Origin: Kineococcus gynurae
GTDB taxonomy: Bacteria > Actinomycetota > Actinomycetes > Actinomycetales > Kineococcaceae
Direction: 5' to 3' (one strand)
NCBI RefSeq assembly: GCF_050871315.1
Contig: NZ_JBJLRE010000016.1
DNA: 64,000 nucleotides
A model generated the notes under the pieces. The model saw only the letters and a program-made list of their open reading frames with translations, made no database searches and was not told the DNA's origin. The position numbers and the translations under genes were made by a program. Of the stretch, positions 32,913-40,812 are shown piece by piece (position 1 is the stretch's first letter; each line of letters begins with the position of its first letter).

Positions 32913-33736
32913 TTCAGTCCTCCGTTCTTGGGGCGATGCACCGAAACTCTTCCGATCATTTCCCGGTCCCAGCCGTCGTCCACGCCGAGCGTGGTCTCCG
33001 CACCTCCCAGGAGGACGAACCCGTCGGGCGCCAGGACTCGTCGGACGCGCTGCAGGATGTCGCGCTTGGTGGCGACGTCGAAGTAGATGAGCACGTTGCG
33101 CAGGAACACGATGTCGAACCGACCGAGGGCGGTGTAGGGCGACATCAGGTTCATCGTCTGGAACGTGGCCATCTTCTTGAGGTTGTCGTTGACCTCCCAC
33201 TGCGCACCCGCGCGACGGAAGTTCTTCACCAACATCGGCGCCGGGAGCCCGCGGTTGACCTCCAACTGCGAATATTTCCCGGAGCGGGCCTTCTCGACGC
33301 ACTCGGTGGAGAGGTCGGTCCCGACGATCTGGACCCGCCACCCCTCGGCCACCGTGTCCGACAGCAGCATGGCGAGGCTGTAGGCCTCCTGACCCGTCGA
33401 GCAGGCGGCCGACCAGATGCGCAGGGTGCGCGTGGTCCGCCGGGCCTGCTTCACGGCCGGGAGGATGTGGGAGGTGAAGGCGGTGAACGGGGCCTGGTCC
33501 CGGAAGAACGAGGTCTCGTTCGTCGTCATCGCCTCGATGATCGCGGCCTGCGAGCGCCGGTCACCGCGGACCCGGACCCCGTCGATGTAGGCGCTGACGT
33601 CGCTGGCTCCGGCAGCCCGGGCCAGCGGGACCAACCGGGACTCGACGAGGTACTCCTTGCCGGGTTCGAGCACGATCGCGCTCTCCCGGCGGACGAGGCC
33701 GCAGACCCATTCGAACGCACTGGGCGAGAGGGCCAC
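32909..33736 (-). CDS. cheR: Chemotaxis protein methyltransferase CheR
   Basis: 275 residues from GTG 33736, 3 nt after the cheB stop. The N-terminal helical domain (about 1-70) and the SAM-dependent domain with MTTNETSFFRD, IWSAACSTGQEAYSLA, GTDLSTECVEKAR and FDIVFLRNVLIYF are all present. It methylates receptor glutamates, opposing CheB. No receptor gene is in the window. Confidence 0.94.
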   Translation of the reverse strand: MALSPSAFEWVCGLVRRESAIVLEPGKEYLVESRLVPLARAAGASDVSAYIDGVRVRGDRRSQAAIIEAMTTNETSFFRDQAPFTAFTSHILPAVKQARRTTRTLRIWSAACSTGQEAYSLAMLLSDTVAEGWRVQIVGTDLSTECVEKARSGKYSQLEVNRGLPAPMLVKNFRRAGAQWEVNDNLKKMATFQTMNLMSPYTALGRFDIVFLRNVLIYFDVATKRDILQRVRRVLAPDGFVLLGGAETTLGVDDGWDREMIGRVSVHRPKNGGLK

Positions 33737-33739
33737 TGC

Positions 33740-35107
33740 TCACCACCTTCCAGGGGTTTGTCGACCGGAGCCGGGGGGCGACTGGGTCGTGGCGGGACGC
33801 GCGGACCGGGACGGGTCCGGCGTGGGACGGGGGACGGCGGGTCGGGGCGTGGTGACCCGGTTCGGGAACACGAAGCGCCGACCGGGGGTCGCGGGCGTCG
33901 GGGACGCGGGGGTCCGCGCCGGCAGCGGGGTCCGCGGCGGGGTCGGCCGGGCGGGGAGCGTCGCGCGCGGGGGCGGGGCGCCCGGCGCGGGGTCCGCGAC
34001 GGCCGGGGCCGCGGGTCGAGCCGGGCCGGCCCCCGGGGTGCGTCGGCGGATGGCCTCGGCGATCCGGTCCAGCGGCAGGACCTCCTGGGCGGTCCCGTCG
34101 CGGGCGACCGCACCGGGCATCCCCCAGACGACCGACGTCGCCTCGTCCTGCACGACGATCTGCCCGCCGGCGGTGGAGACCTCGCGGCACCCGTTGCGCC
34201 CGTCGGAACCCATGCCGGTGAGGATCACCGCGAGCAGGTCGCCGCCGAAGAACCGCACGGCGGAGCGGATCATCACGTCGACGGCGGGCCGGCAGAAGTT
34301 CTCCGGCGGGCCCTGCTGCAACCGGATCTGCGGTCCGTTGCCGCCGCGCACGACCTCCATGTGGAAGTCACCGGGGGCCACGTAGACCGAGCCGGCCACG
34401 ACGGGTTCCCCGTCACCGGCCTCGACCACCTTGAGCGCGCACATGCCGTCGAGGCGTTGCGCGTACATCTTCGTGAACACCGGGGGCATGTGCTGGGTGA
34501 TCAGCACGGGCACCGGGAAGGTCGCGGGCAGACCCTGCAGCACGGTCAGCAGCGCCTCGGGTCCACCGGTGGAGGACCCGATGACCAGGGCCCGCGGACG
34601 ACCGGTCGCCACGGGGCGTCGGGCCCCGTCCGCGGCGACGGGCAGCGGGGTGCTCGTGGCGGGCAGGCTGGTGCGCGGTGGGGGCGGGTTCAGGGCCGAG
34701 GCGGTGAGCGCCTTGAGCCGCGGGATGAGCTGCTCGCGCACCGAGCGCATCGACTCGTCGAACGAGCCGTGGTTGCTGGGTTTGGTGACGTAGTCCGAGG
34801 CCCCCGCGTGCAGGGCCTCCAGCGTCGCCGAGGCACCCCGCTCGGTCAGGGTGGAGAACATGATGACCGGCAGGCGCCGCCACCGCTGGCGGATCTGCCG
34901 CATGGTCTGCAACCCGTCGAGGACGGGCATCTCGATGTCGAGGGTGACCGCGTCGGGCTTCAGCTCCTCGATGAGCTGCAACCCCTGGGCACCGTCGTTG
35001 GCCGTGCCGACCACCTCGATGTCGGCGTCCGCCGAGAGGACGGTCGTGATGAGCTTGCGGATCACCGCCGAGTCGTCGACGACGAGGACACGAACGCGTC
35101 GTGGCAC
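33740..35107 (-). CDS. cheB: Chemotaxis glutamate methylesterase CheB with Pro-rich tail
   Basis: 455 residues from GTG 35107. Receiver domain (about 1-125) with VLVVDDSAVIRKLI and VTLDIEMPVLDG, then the methylesterase domain (about 165-350) with the catalytic Ser in IGSSTGGPEAL, His in LITQHMPP and Asp in ILTGMGSDG. It removes receptor methyl groups and deamidates glutamines when phosphorylated by CheA. The last about 95 residues are a Pro/Ala/Arg/Thr-rich tail absent from typical CheB (about 350 residues). Confidence 0.94.
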   Translation of the reverse strand: MPRRVRVLVVDDSAVIRKLITTVLSADADIEVVGTANDGAQGLQLIEELKPDAVTLDIEMPVLDGLQTMRQIRQRWRRLPVIMFSTLTERGASATLEALHAGASDYVTKPSNHGSFDESMRSVREQLIPRLKALTASALNPPPPRTSLPATSTPLPVAADGARRPVATGRPRALVIGSSTGGPEALLTVLQGLPATFPVPVLITQHMPPVFTKMYAQRLDGMCALKVVEAGDGEPVVAGSVYVAPGDFHMEVVRGGNGPQIRLQQGPPENFCRPAVDVMIRSAVRFFGGDLLAVILTGMGSDGRNGCREVSTAGGQIVVQDEATSVVWGMPGAVARDGTAQEVLPLDRIAEAIRRRTPGAGPARPAAPAVADPAPGAPPPRATLPARPTPPRTPLPARTPASPTPATPGRRFVFPNRVTTPRPAVPRPTPDPSRSARPATTQSPPGSGRQTPGRW

Positions 35108-35252
35108 CCCGCACCTGACCTCTCCGGGCGACTCTCGTGCCGCCGAACGAGACGCCGTCGTGGCGTCCCCGTTCTCATCGGCCGGAGAGGGCCCGGTCTG
35201 AACGCGCGACGCTGCTCCGATCGACGGACATCACGCGGAGGGGGCGTACCCC

Positions 35253-36224
35253 CTAGTCGCGGCCGAAGACCGAGTCCCAGACGCGCACGAGGATGGCGCG
35301 GGCGTCGTAGGACAGGACGTCGACGACGACCTCGGCGTGCACGACGCCGCTGACGATGTTCCACAGGCCGTCGGCGCCGTCGGTCGCGTCGAGACCGCCC
35401 GCGCGGAAGGCGCGCACGGCCAGCAGCTGCGCGGCGGCCGCGGTCCGCGTGCGGCCGGTGAGGTGCACGGCCCAGGACGCCTCGTGCACGGCGGAAGCCC
35501 ACTCGGTGCCGCAGGGGCGGTCGGTGCCCGCGGCGGCGCGCAGCGCGGCGCGGTCGGCGCCGTGCAGCCGGGCCAGCTGGTCGAGGACGTGCCGCACGTC
35601 GGCGCGCAGGTCACCCAGGGTGGAGAGCAGGCAGGTCATGCCCTCCAGCGGACCGTCCAGCGGGCTGGAGGCGAAGAAGTCCTCGGGGAGCTCGCGCAGG
35701 GCGGCGACGAAGGGGGCCGCGAGCGCGCGGCGCAGGTCGTCGTCGAGGTGGTCGGCCAGGTAGGCGGAGACGGCCGCGTCGGCGAGGACGTCGGCGGCGC
35801 GGGCGGCCTCGGTGGTGCGCAGACGGGGACCACCCTCGGTCACGGCCGGGGACCAGGTCCAGTCGAGGACGTCGTCGTGGACGAGCCGGACGAGCGCGTC
35901 GGCGTCGGCCAGGGGGCTCGAGCGCAGGACCCGGACGAGGCCCTCGTCGGCGTCGAGCTCGCTGCCGTCGGAGCGGCCGCGGCCGAGCAGGTCGCTCTCG
36001 ACGCGACGCAGGGACTGCGCGACGTCGGGCTGGGCGGTGGCCGCCGCCCGGACGGCGTCCCAGCGCCGGGCCCGGCCCGCGGCGTCGTGGTGGGCGGCGA
36101 GGATCGCGAGGTCACCCTCGGTGCAGGCCAACCCGCGCAGCAGGACGTCGGCCACGGCCGATCCCGCCGGCAACCGGCACAGGTCGAAGCCGAGGACGGG
36201 GGAGCTCACCAGGGAGTAGTGCAC
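35253..36224 (-). CDS. Hypothetical protein inside the chemotaxis cluster
   Basis: 323 residues from GTG 36224. Mostly alpha-helical, rich in Ala, Asp, Arg and Leu, with no signal peptide or membrane helix; phrases such as AVSAYLADHLDDDLRRALAAPFVAALREL and TLGDLRADVRHVLDQLARLHGADRA suggest a helical bundle. No family was recognised. It sits between cheW and cheB but with gaps of 123 and 145 bp, so it may have its own promoter. A chemotaxis role is only suggested by position. Confidence 0.6.
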   Translation of the reverse strand: MHYSLVSSPVLGFDLCRLPAGSAVADVLLRGLACTEGDLAILAAHHDAAGRARRWDAVRAAATAQPDVAQSLRRVESDLLGRGRSDGSELDADEGLVRVLRSSPLADADALVRLVHDDVLDWTWSPAVTEGGPRLRTTEAARAADVLADAAVSAYLADHLDDDLRRALAAPFVAALRELPEDFFASSPLDGPLEGMTCLLSTLGDLRADVRHVLDQLARLHGADRAALRAAAGTDRPCGTEWASAVHEASWAVHLTGRTRTAAAAQLLAVRAFRAGGLDATDGADGLWNIVSGVVHAEVVVDVLSYDARAILVRVWDSVFGRD

Positions 36225-36296
36225 CCCTGAACCTTGGCACCGCCGTCCCGGGATAGGCCAGACGACTTCACCATTTCGGGTGCATCGGCTCCCCCC

Positions 36297-36328
36297 TCCG
36301 GACGCTCGGTCAGGACCGTGCGTCCGGA
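36297..36328 (-). terminator. Candidate terminator after cheA-cheW
   Basis: TCCGGACGC(T)CGG and CCG(T)GCGTCCGGA pair over 13 positions with one mismatch around a 6-nt loop. It lies 20 bp downstream of the cheW stop on the minus strand. No U-run follows. Confidence 0.55.
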
Positions 36329-36347
36329 AGGGTGGGCCGGTGGGGTC

Positions 36348-36800
36348 TCAGACCGCGGAGTCGAGGTCCAGGGCCTTGTGCACGTCGAGCACGAGCAGCA
36401 GCGCACCGTCCAGCTTGTAGGCGCCCTTGATGAGCTCGCGCAGGGGCCCGTGCAGCGTGTCCGGCGGCGGCTCGAAGGTGCCCTCGGCGGCCTGGACGAC
36501 CTCGCCGATGGAGTCGACCAGCAGCGACCAGACCTCGTCGGCGTTGCGCACGACGACGTTCATGGCGACCTGGTCCGGCCCGCGGTCGGCCAGCCGGAGC
36601 CGGCGCCGCAGGTCGAGGGCGGTGACGACGGAACCGCGGAGGTTGATGAGACCCGCGACGGCCCCGGGGGCCAGCGGCGCGGGGGTGCGGGGCTGCTCGG
36701 TGAGCACCTCCTGCACCAGGCTCACCGGGACACCGAAGAGGTGTCCGGCGAGGTGGAACGTCGCCAGCTGCGTCGTGGCGGGCGCGATGGCCGTGGACAT
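36348..36800 (-). CDS. cheW: Chemotaxis coupling protein CheW
   Basis: 150 residues from ATG 36800, 2 nt after the cheA stop. A single CheW SH3-like domain: ATFHLAGHLFGVPVSLVQEVL, GLINLRGSVVTALDLRRRL and VDSIGEVVQ. It links receptors to CheA at the membrane. The downstream end is marked by a hairpin. Confidence 0.93.
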   Translation of the reverse strand: MSTAIAPATTQLATFHLAGHLFGVPVSLVQEVLTEQPRTPAPLAPGAVAGLINLRGSVVTALDLRRRLRLADRGPDQVAMNVVVRNADEVWSLLVDSIGEVVQAAEGTFEPPPDTLHGPLRELIKGAYKLDGALLLVLDVHKALDLDSAV

Positions 36801-36802
36801 GT

Positions 36803-39211
36803 TCAGACCCCCAGTCGCTGACCGGCCTCGGCGAAGTCCGCCTGGGCGCGTTCGGAGAAGAAGTTCGGGTCCGCGGCGAGGATCGCCGAACGGACGTCGA
36901 GGAGCTCGGTGACCCGGTCGCGGATGACGGCCGAACCGACCAGGCCCGCGTCGTCGATGTCGCTGCGGATCCCGTAGCCGGAGACGATGTCGACGATCTC
37001 GTCCACGACGATCGCGACGCTGCGGCCGCGGGCGGAGTAGACGACGCCGGGCAGGGTCTGCGGGCCGCCCTCGCCGGCGCCCCACGCCCCACCGAGGTGG
37101 TCGGAGAGCCGGACCAGCGGGAGGATCTCGCCGCGGTAGCGGACGACCTCGCGGCGCCCCACGCGTTCGATGTTCTCGACCCGGAACTCCTCCAGGCGCG
37201 TGACCACGTCGAGCGGGATCGCGACCCGGCGCTGCTCGCCGATGGCGACGACCAGCAGGCGCTGCTCGTCCTGCGCCGCGGCGACGTGCTCGCTGCGGGT
37301 GCTCGACGCGGCCTCGGCCCCGTCGGCCCGCATGATGCGCCGGGCCAGGGACTGCACGTCGAGGATGAGCGAGACGCGGCCGTCGCCGAGGATGGTCGCC
37401 CCGGCGTAGCTGCCGATGGCCTTCAGGGCCCCCGACAGCGGCTTGACGACGATCTCCTCGGTGTCCAGGACGCGGTCGACCATGAGGCCGAACCGGCGCC
37501 CGTCGCACTCCAGGACCGCGATGACGAAGCTGTCGAGCTGCTCGTCCTCGGGACGGACCAGCTCCAGGGCGTCCTCCAGGCGGACCAGCGGGAGCAGGGT
37601 GCCGCGCAGGCGGTAGACCTTCGCGCCCCCGACGTCCTCGATGGCCTTGGGCATCCGCTCGGCGTCCAGGCTCACCAGTTCCAGCAGGTTGACCTGGGGC
37701 ATCGCGAAGCGCTGCCCGGCGCACTCGACGGTCAGGGCCGGGACGATCGCCAGCGTCAGCGGGATCCGCAGCCGCCACACGGTGCCCTTGCCGGGCACCG
37801 ACTCGACGTCCACCGAACCACCGATGCGCTCGATGTTGGTGCGCACGACGTCCATCCCGACCCCACGGCCGGAGACGTTGGTGACGACGGCCGCGGTCGA
37901 GAAACCGGCCATGAAGAGGAACTGCAGGATCTCGGTGGTCGACATGGCCGCCAGCCGGTCCTGGGACACCAGGCCCTTCTGGACGGCCTTGGCGCCGATG
38001 ACCGCCGGGTCGATGCCCTTGCCGTCGTCGCTGACCTCGACGAGGACCTGACCGCCCTCGTGGGCGGCGCGCAGCTTCAGGCGCCCGGTCTCGTCCTTGC
38101 CCGCGGCGACCCGCACGTCCGGCGGCTCGATGCCGTGGTCGACGGCGTTGCGGACGATGTGGGTCAACGGGTCCTTGACCGCCTCGAGCAGGGTGCGGTC
38201 GAGCTCGGTGTCGCCGCCCTCCATCTCCAGGCGGATCTTGCGGCCGAGCTGGTTGCCGAGGTCGCGCACGACGCGCGGCAGCTTGGACCAGAGGTGGTCG
38301 ATGGGCTGCATGCGGGTCCGCATGACGCCCTCCTGCATCTCGCTCGCGACGAGGTTCAGGCGGTGGCAGGCGCGGGTCAGTTCCTCGTCGCGCAGGGCGG
38401 CGGCCCGCTGCAGGATCTGGTTGCGGGCCAGGACCAGCTCGCCGGCCTGCCGGACCAGGGACTCCAGGAGCTCCACGTCGACGCGGATGGAGGCCTCGGC
38501 GACGGCGCTGGAGGTGGCCTTCTCCTCGGTCGCCGGGGCGGGCGGAGCGGCGGGGGCCGGAGCCGCGGGGGCCGGGGTCGCGGGGGCCGGGGTCGCGGGG
38601 ACGACGGGAGCCACCTCGGCGACGGGGGCCGGGGCGGGAGCGGGGGTGGGGGTCTCGACCGGCGCCTCGGCGGCGGGGGCCACGACGACCGGGGTCGCGG
38701 GGGTCTCGGCGGACGCCTCGGCGGCGGGGGCCTCGGTGGCGGGAGCCTCGGTGGCGGGAGCCTCGGTGGCGGGAGCCTCGGCGACGGGGGTGGCCGGGGC
38801 CGCGGCGGCCGGCGCGGGCACCTCGCCGTCGAGGACGGCGCGGATGGCGGTGACGACGTCGTCGACGTTCACCTCGGCCCCTTCGGAGCCGGTCGCCTCG
38901 ATGCTGGCGAGCAGGGCGCGGACGGTGTCGACCATGCGCAGCAGGACGTCGGTGGTCGAGGGGACCAGCGTCATCTGCTTGTCCCGCAGCCGGGCCAGCA
39001 GGTTCTCCCCGACGTGGGTCACCGACTCCAGGCGCGAGAAGGCGAGGAAGCCGCTGGTGCCCTTGATGGTGTGGATGGTGCGGAAGATGCTCGACAGCAG
39101 TTCCCGCGAGTCGGGCTGCTGCTCCAGGGCCACCAGGTCGGAGTCCAGCTGGTCCAGGTTCTCGTAGCTCTCGACGAGGAACTCTTGGACGATCTCGTCC
39201 ATGTCGTCCAT
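36803..39211 (-). CDS. cheA: Chemotaxis histidine kinase CheA with two CheW-like domains
   Basis: 802 residues from ATG 39211 (a GTG 21 bp upstream is possible). P1 Hpt domain with phosphoacceptor His at about residue 47 (FRTIHTIKGTSGF). A Pro/Ala/Glu-rich linker (about 130-235) replaces any clear P2 domain. P3 dimerisation and P4 ATPase follow (HIVRNAVDHGIE, VEVSDDGKGID, GRGVGMDVV). The P5 CheW-like domain is followed by a second CheW-like domain (about 670-795; VAIGEQRRVAIPLDVV, VVRYRGEILPLVRL), which is unusual. The linker DNA contains a 15-bp tandem repeat. It phosphorylates CheY and CheB. Confidence 0.94.
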   Translation of the reverse strand: MDDMDEIVQEFLVESYENLDQLDSDLVALEQQPDSRELLSSIFRTIHTIKGTSGFLAFSRLESVTHVGENLLARLRDKQMTLVPSTTDVLLRMVDTVRALLASIEATGSEGAEVNVDDVVTAIRAVLDGEVPAPAAAAPATPVAEAPATEAPATEAPATEAPAAEASAETPATPVVVAPAAEAPVETPTPAPAPAPVAEVAPVVPATPAPATPAPAAPAPAAPPAPATEEKATSSAVAEASIRVDVELLESLVRQAGELVLARNQILQRAAALRDEELTRACHRLNLVASEMQEGVMRTRMQPIDHLWSKLPRVVRDLGNQLGRKIRLEMEGGDTELDRTLLEAVKDPLTHIVRNAVDHGIEPPDVRVAAGKDETGRLKLRAAHEGGQVLVEVSDDGKGIDPAVIGAKAVQKGLVSQDRLAAMSTTEILQFLFMAGFSTAAVVTNVSGRGVGMDVVRTNIERIGGSVDVESVPGKGTVWRLRIPLTLAIVPALTVECAGQRFAMPQVNLLELVSLDAERMPKAIEDVGGAKVYRLRGTLLPLVRLEDALELVRPEDEQLDSFVIAVLECDGRRFGLMVDRVLDTEEIVVKPLSGALKAIGSYAGATILGDGRVSLILDVQSLARRIMRADGAEAASSTRSEHVAAAQDEQRLLVVAIGEQRRVAIPLDVVTRLEEFRVENIERVGRREVVRYRGEILPLVRLSDHLGGAWGAGEGGPQTLPGVVYSARGRSVAIVVDEIVDIVSGYGIRSDIDDAGLVGSAVIRDRVTELLDVRSAILAADPNFFSERAQADFAEAGQRLGV
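38731..38775. repeat. 15-bp tandem repeat x3 in the CheA linker
   Basis: CCTCGGTGGCGGGAG occurs three times in a row, encoding the pentapeptide ATEAP (read on the minus strand), with degenerate units on both sides. Being a multiple of three, gain or loss of units only changes linker length. Confidence 0.85.
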
Positions 39212-39307
39212 GCGCGGCCGCTCCCAGGTCACTCGTGGCCCGTTGGCGGGCCGCTGCTCTACCCCGACCTCATCGGCAGGACGGCCCCGAGTCTGAACCG
39301 CGGGCGA

Positions 39308-39940
39308 TCAGGGGTTCTGCAGGCGGCGGAGCGCGGTCTGGACGACCGTGATCAGGGCGTGCTTGGTCGCGGAACGGCTGCGGGCGTCGGTGTAGAGGAC
39401 GGGCACGTGCGGCGCCACGGCCAGGGCGTCCCGCACGGCGTCGAGCTCGTGCTGGGCGATGCCGTCGAAGCAGTTGACCGCGACGACGAAGGGGATGCCC
39501 CGCGACTCGAAGTAGTCCACGGCCGCGAAGCACTGGTCGAGACGATCGGTGTCCACCAGGACGACCGCACCGATCGCGCCGCGCACCAGGTCGTCCCACA
39601 TGAACAGGAAGCGGTCCTGACCCGGGGTCCCGAACAGGTACAGCCAGAGGTTGCCGGGCAGGGCGATCCGGCCGAAGTCCATGGCGACCGTGGTCGCGGT
39701 CTTGCGCGCGGTGTTGAGTCCGGCGTCGTCGACACCGACCGAGTGCTCGGTCATCGCGGCCTCGGTGCGCAACGGGTCGATGTCGGAGATCGACCCGATG
39801 AAGGTCGTCTTGCCGACCGCGAACCCGCCGGCCACGACGATCTTCACGACCGTGGGTGGGGCCCCGGTCGCGGCGGGCGGGGTGGAGCGCTGGACCCGCA
39901 GGTCGCGGCCCGTGGCGGCGTCAGAGCGCGGAAATGCCAT
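39308..39940 (-). CDS. cvnD: Conservon GTP-binding protein (CvnD-type)
   Basis: 210 residues from ATG 39940 (GTG 39949 also in frame). Small GTPase with P-loop VAGGFAVGKTTFIGSISDI, the switch II-like FGTPGQDRFLFMWDDLVRGA and an NxxD-like AVNCFDGIAQHEL base-recognition segment. Such proteins are the fourth member of actinobacterial conservons and act at the membrane with a Roadblock protein. It overlaps the DUF742 gene by 20 bp. Confidence 0.9.
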   Translation of the reverse strand: MAFPRSDAATGRDLRVQRSTPPAATGAPPTVVKIVVAGGFAVGKTTFIGSISDIDPLRTEAAMTEHSVGVDDAGLNTARKTATTVAMDFGRIALPGNLWLYLFGTPGQDRFLFMWDDLVRGAIGAVVLVDTDRLDQCFAAVDYFESRGIPFVVAVNCFDGIAQHELDAVRDALAVAPHVPVLYTDARSRSATKHALITVVQTALRRLQNP

Positions 39941-40286
39941 GCAGAACACTCTCCAGAAGCTGCTGGGCGGTGGCCTCGGTGGGACGGGCGGCGGTGTGCA
40001 CGGTGACCTGACCGCCCTCGACGAGATCCCCGACGACGACCCGGACCACCCCGACGGGCAGGGCCAGGTGGGCCGAGAGCTCGGCCACCGAGAGGAATTC
40101 GTGGGCGGTGCGGGCCAGGATCAGGCGTCGTTCGGGCAGCATCCCGGCCCGGGGCGGGGTGCGGGCCTCGACGAGCGTCTCGTACCCGAGCTCGACGGCC
40201 GGACGGGTCCGTCCACCGGTCAGCGTGTAGGGACGCACGACGGCACCGGTCTCGAACTCCGCCGGGGTCTCCGGGACCTCGGTCAT
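39921..40286 (-). CDS. cvnC: Conservon DUF742 protein (CvnC-type)
   Basis: 121 residues from ATG 40286, overlapping the Roadblock gene stop (ATGA). The DUF742 features VVRPYTLTGGRTRP, SVAELSAHLALPVGVVRVVVGDL and TAQQLLESVLHGISAL at the C terminus are present. It has a winged-helix-like core and is the third conservon component; its biochemical role is not settled. Confidence 0.92.
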   Translation of the reverse strand: MTEVPETPAEFETGAVVRPYTLTGGRTRPAVELGYETLVEARTPPRAGMLPERRLILARTAHEFLSVAELSAHLALPVGVVRVVVGDLVEGGQVTVHTAARPTEATAQQLLESVLHGISAL

Positions 40287-40759
40287 GGGCTCACCGCCAT
40301 GGTCACGGGCAGCTTGGCCCGCATCTCCGAGACGAGCTGCGGGGTCAGGACCGCCTCGCACCGCTGCACGAGCATCGCCATCTCGTAGCCGATGAGGCCG
40401 ACGTCGCACCCGGCCTCGGCGGAGACGGCGAGGACCGAACCGTCGGAGATGTTGACCAGGAAGAAGAACGAGTCGTCCATCTCGATGATGGCCTGCCGCA
40501 CGTCGCCGGCCTCGAGCTGACGGGCGGCCCCCCGCGCGAGGCTCGCGACCCCGGCGACGATGGCGGCGAGCTGGTCCCCGGCCTCGCGGGAGAGGTCGGC
40601 CTCCCCGGCCGTGGAACCGCTCGCGGCGGCCGAGGTGGACATGGCCATCAGCAGGCCGTCGGCGGAGACGACGACGGTGTGCCGGACCCCGGGGGTGGTG
40701 CGGGAGAACGTGTCCAGCAACCAGCTGAAGTCGGCGGCCTCGGAACTCAGGGGGCTCAC
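40283..40759 (-). CDS. cvnB: Conservon Roadblock/LC7 protein (CvnB-type)
   Basis: 158 residues from GTG 40759. Roadblock/LC7 fold: FSWLLDTFSRTTPGVRHTVVVSADGLLMAMS at the N terminus, then DQLAAIVAGVASLARGAARQL and DDSFFFLVNISDGSVLAVSAE. In conservons it regulates the GTPase and works with the kinase-like CvnA. It lies 53 bp downstream of the kinase gene. Confidence 0.93.
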   Translation of the reverse strand: MSPLSSEAADFSWLLDTFSRTTPGVRHTVVVSADGLLMAMSTSAAASGSTAGEADLSREAGDQLAAIVAGVASLARGAARQLEAGDVRQAIIEMDDSFFFLVNISDGSVLAVSAEAGCDVGLIGYEMAMLVQRCEAVLTPQLVSEMRAKLPVTMAVSP

Positions 40760-40812
40760 GGTGGGGGTCCTCTCGCGGGGGACGGGATCGGGGGTTCGGG
40801 GGCGGTCGTCGT

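Noticed and set aside
38731..38775. CRISPR-like or other spaced repeat array in the 38.7 and 41.2 kb repeats
   Set aside because: Units are 15 and 9 bp, directly adjacent without spacers, and lie in frame within CheA and CvnA coding sequence.
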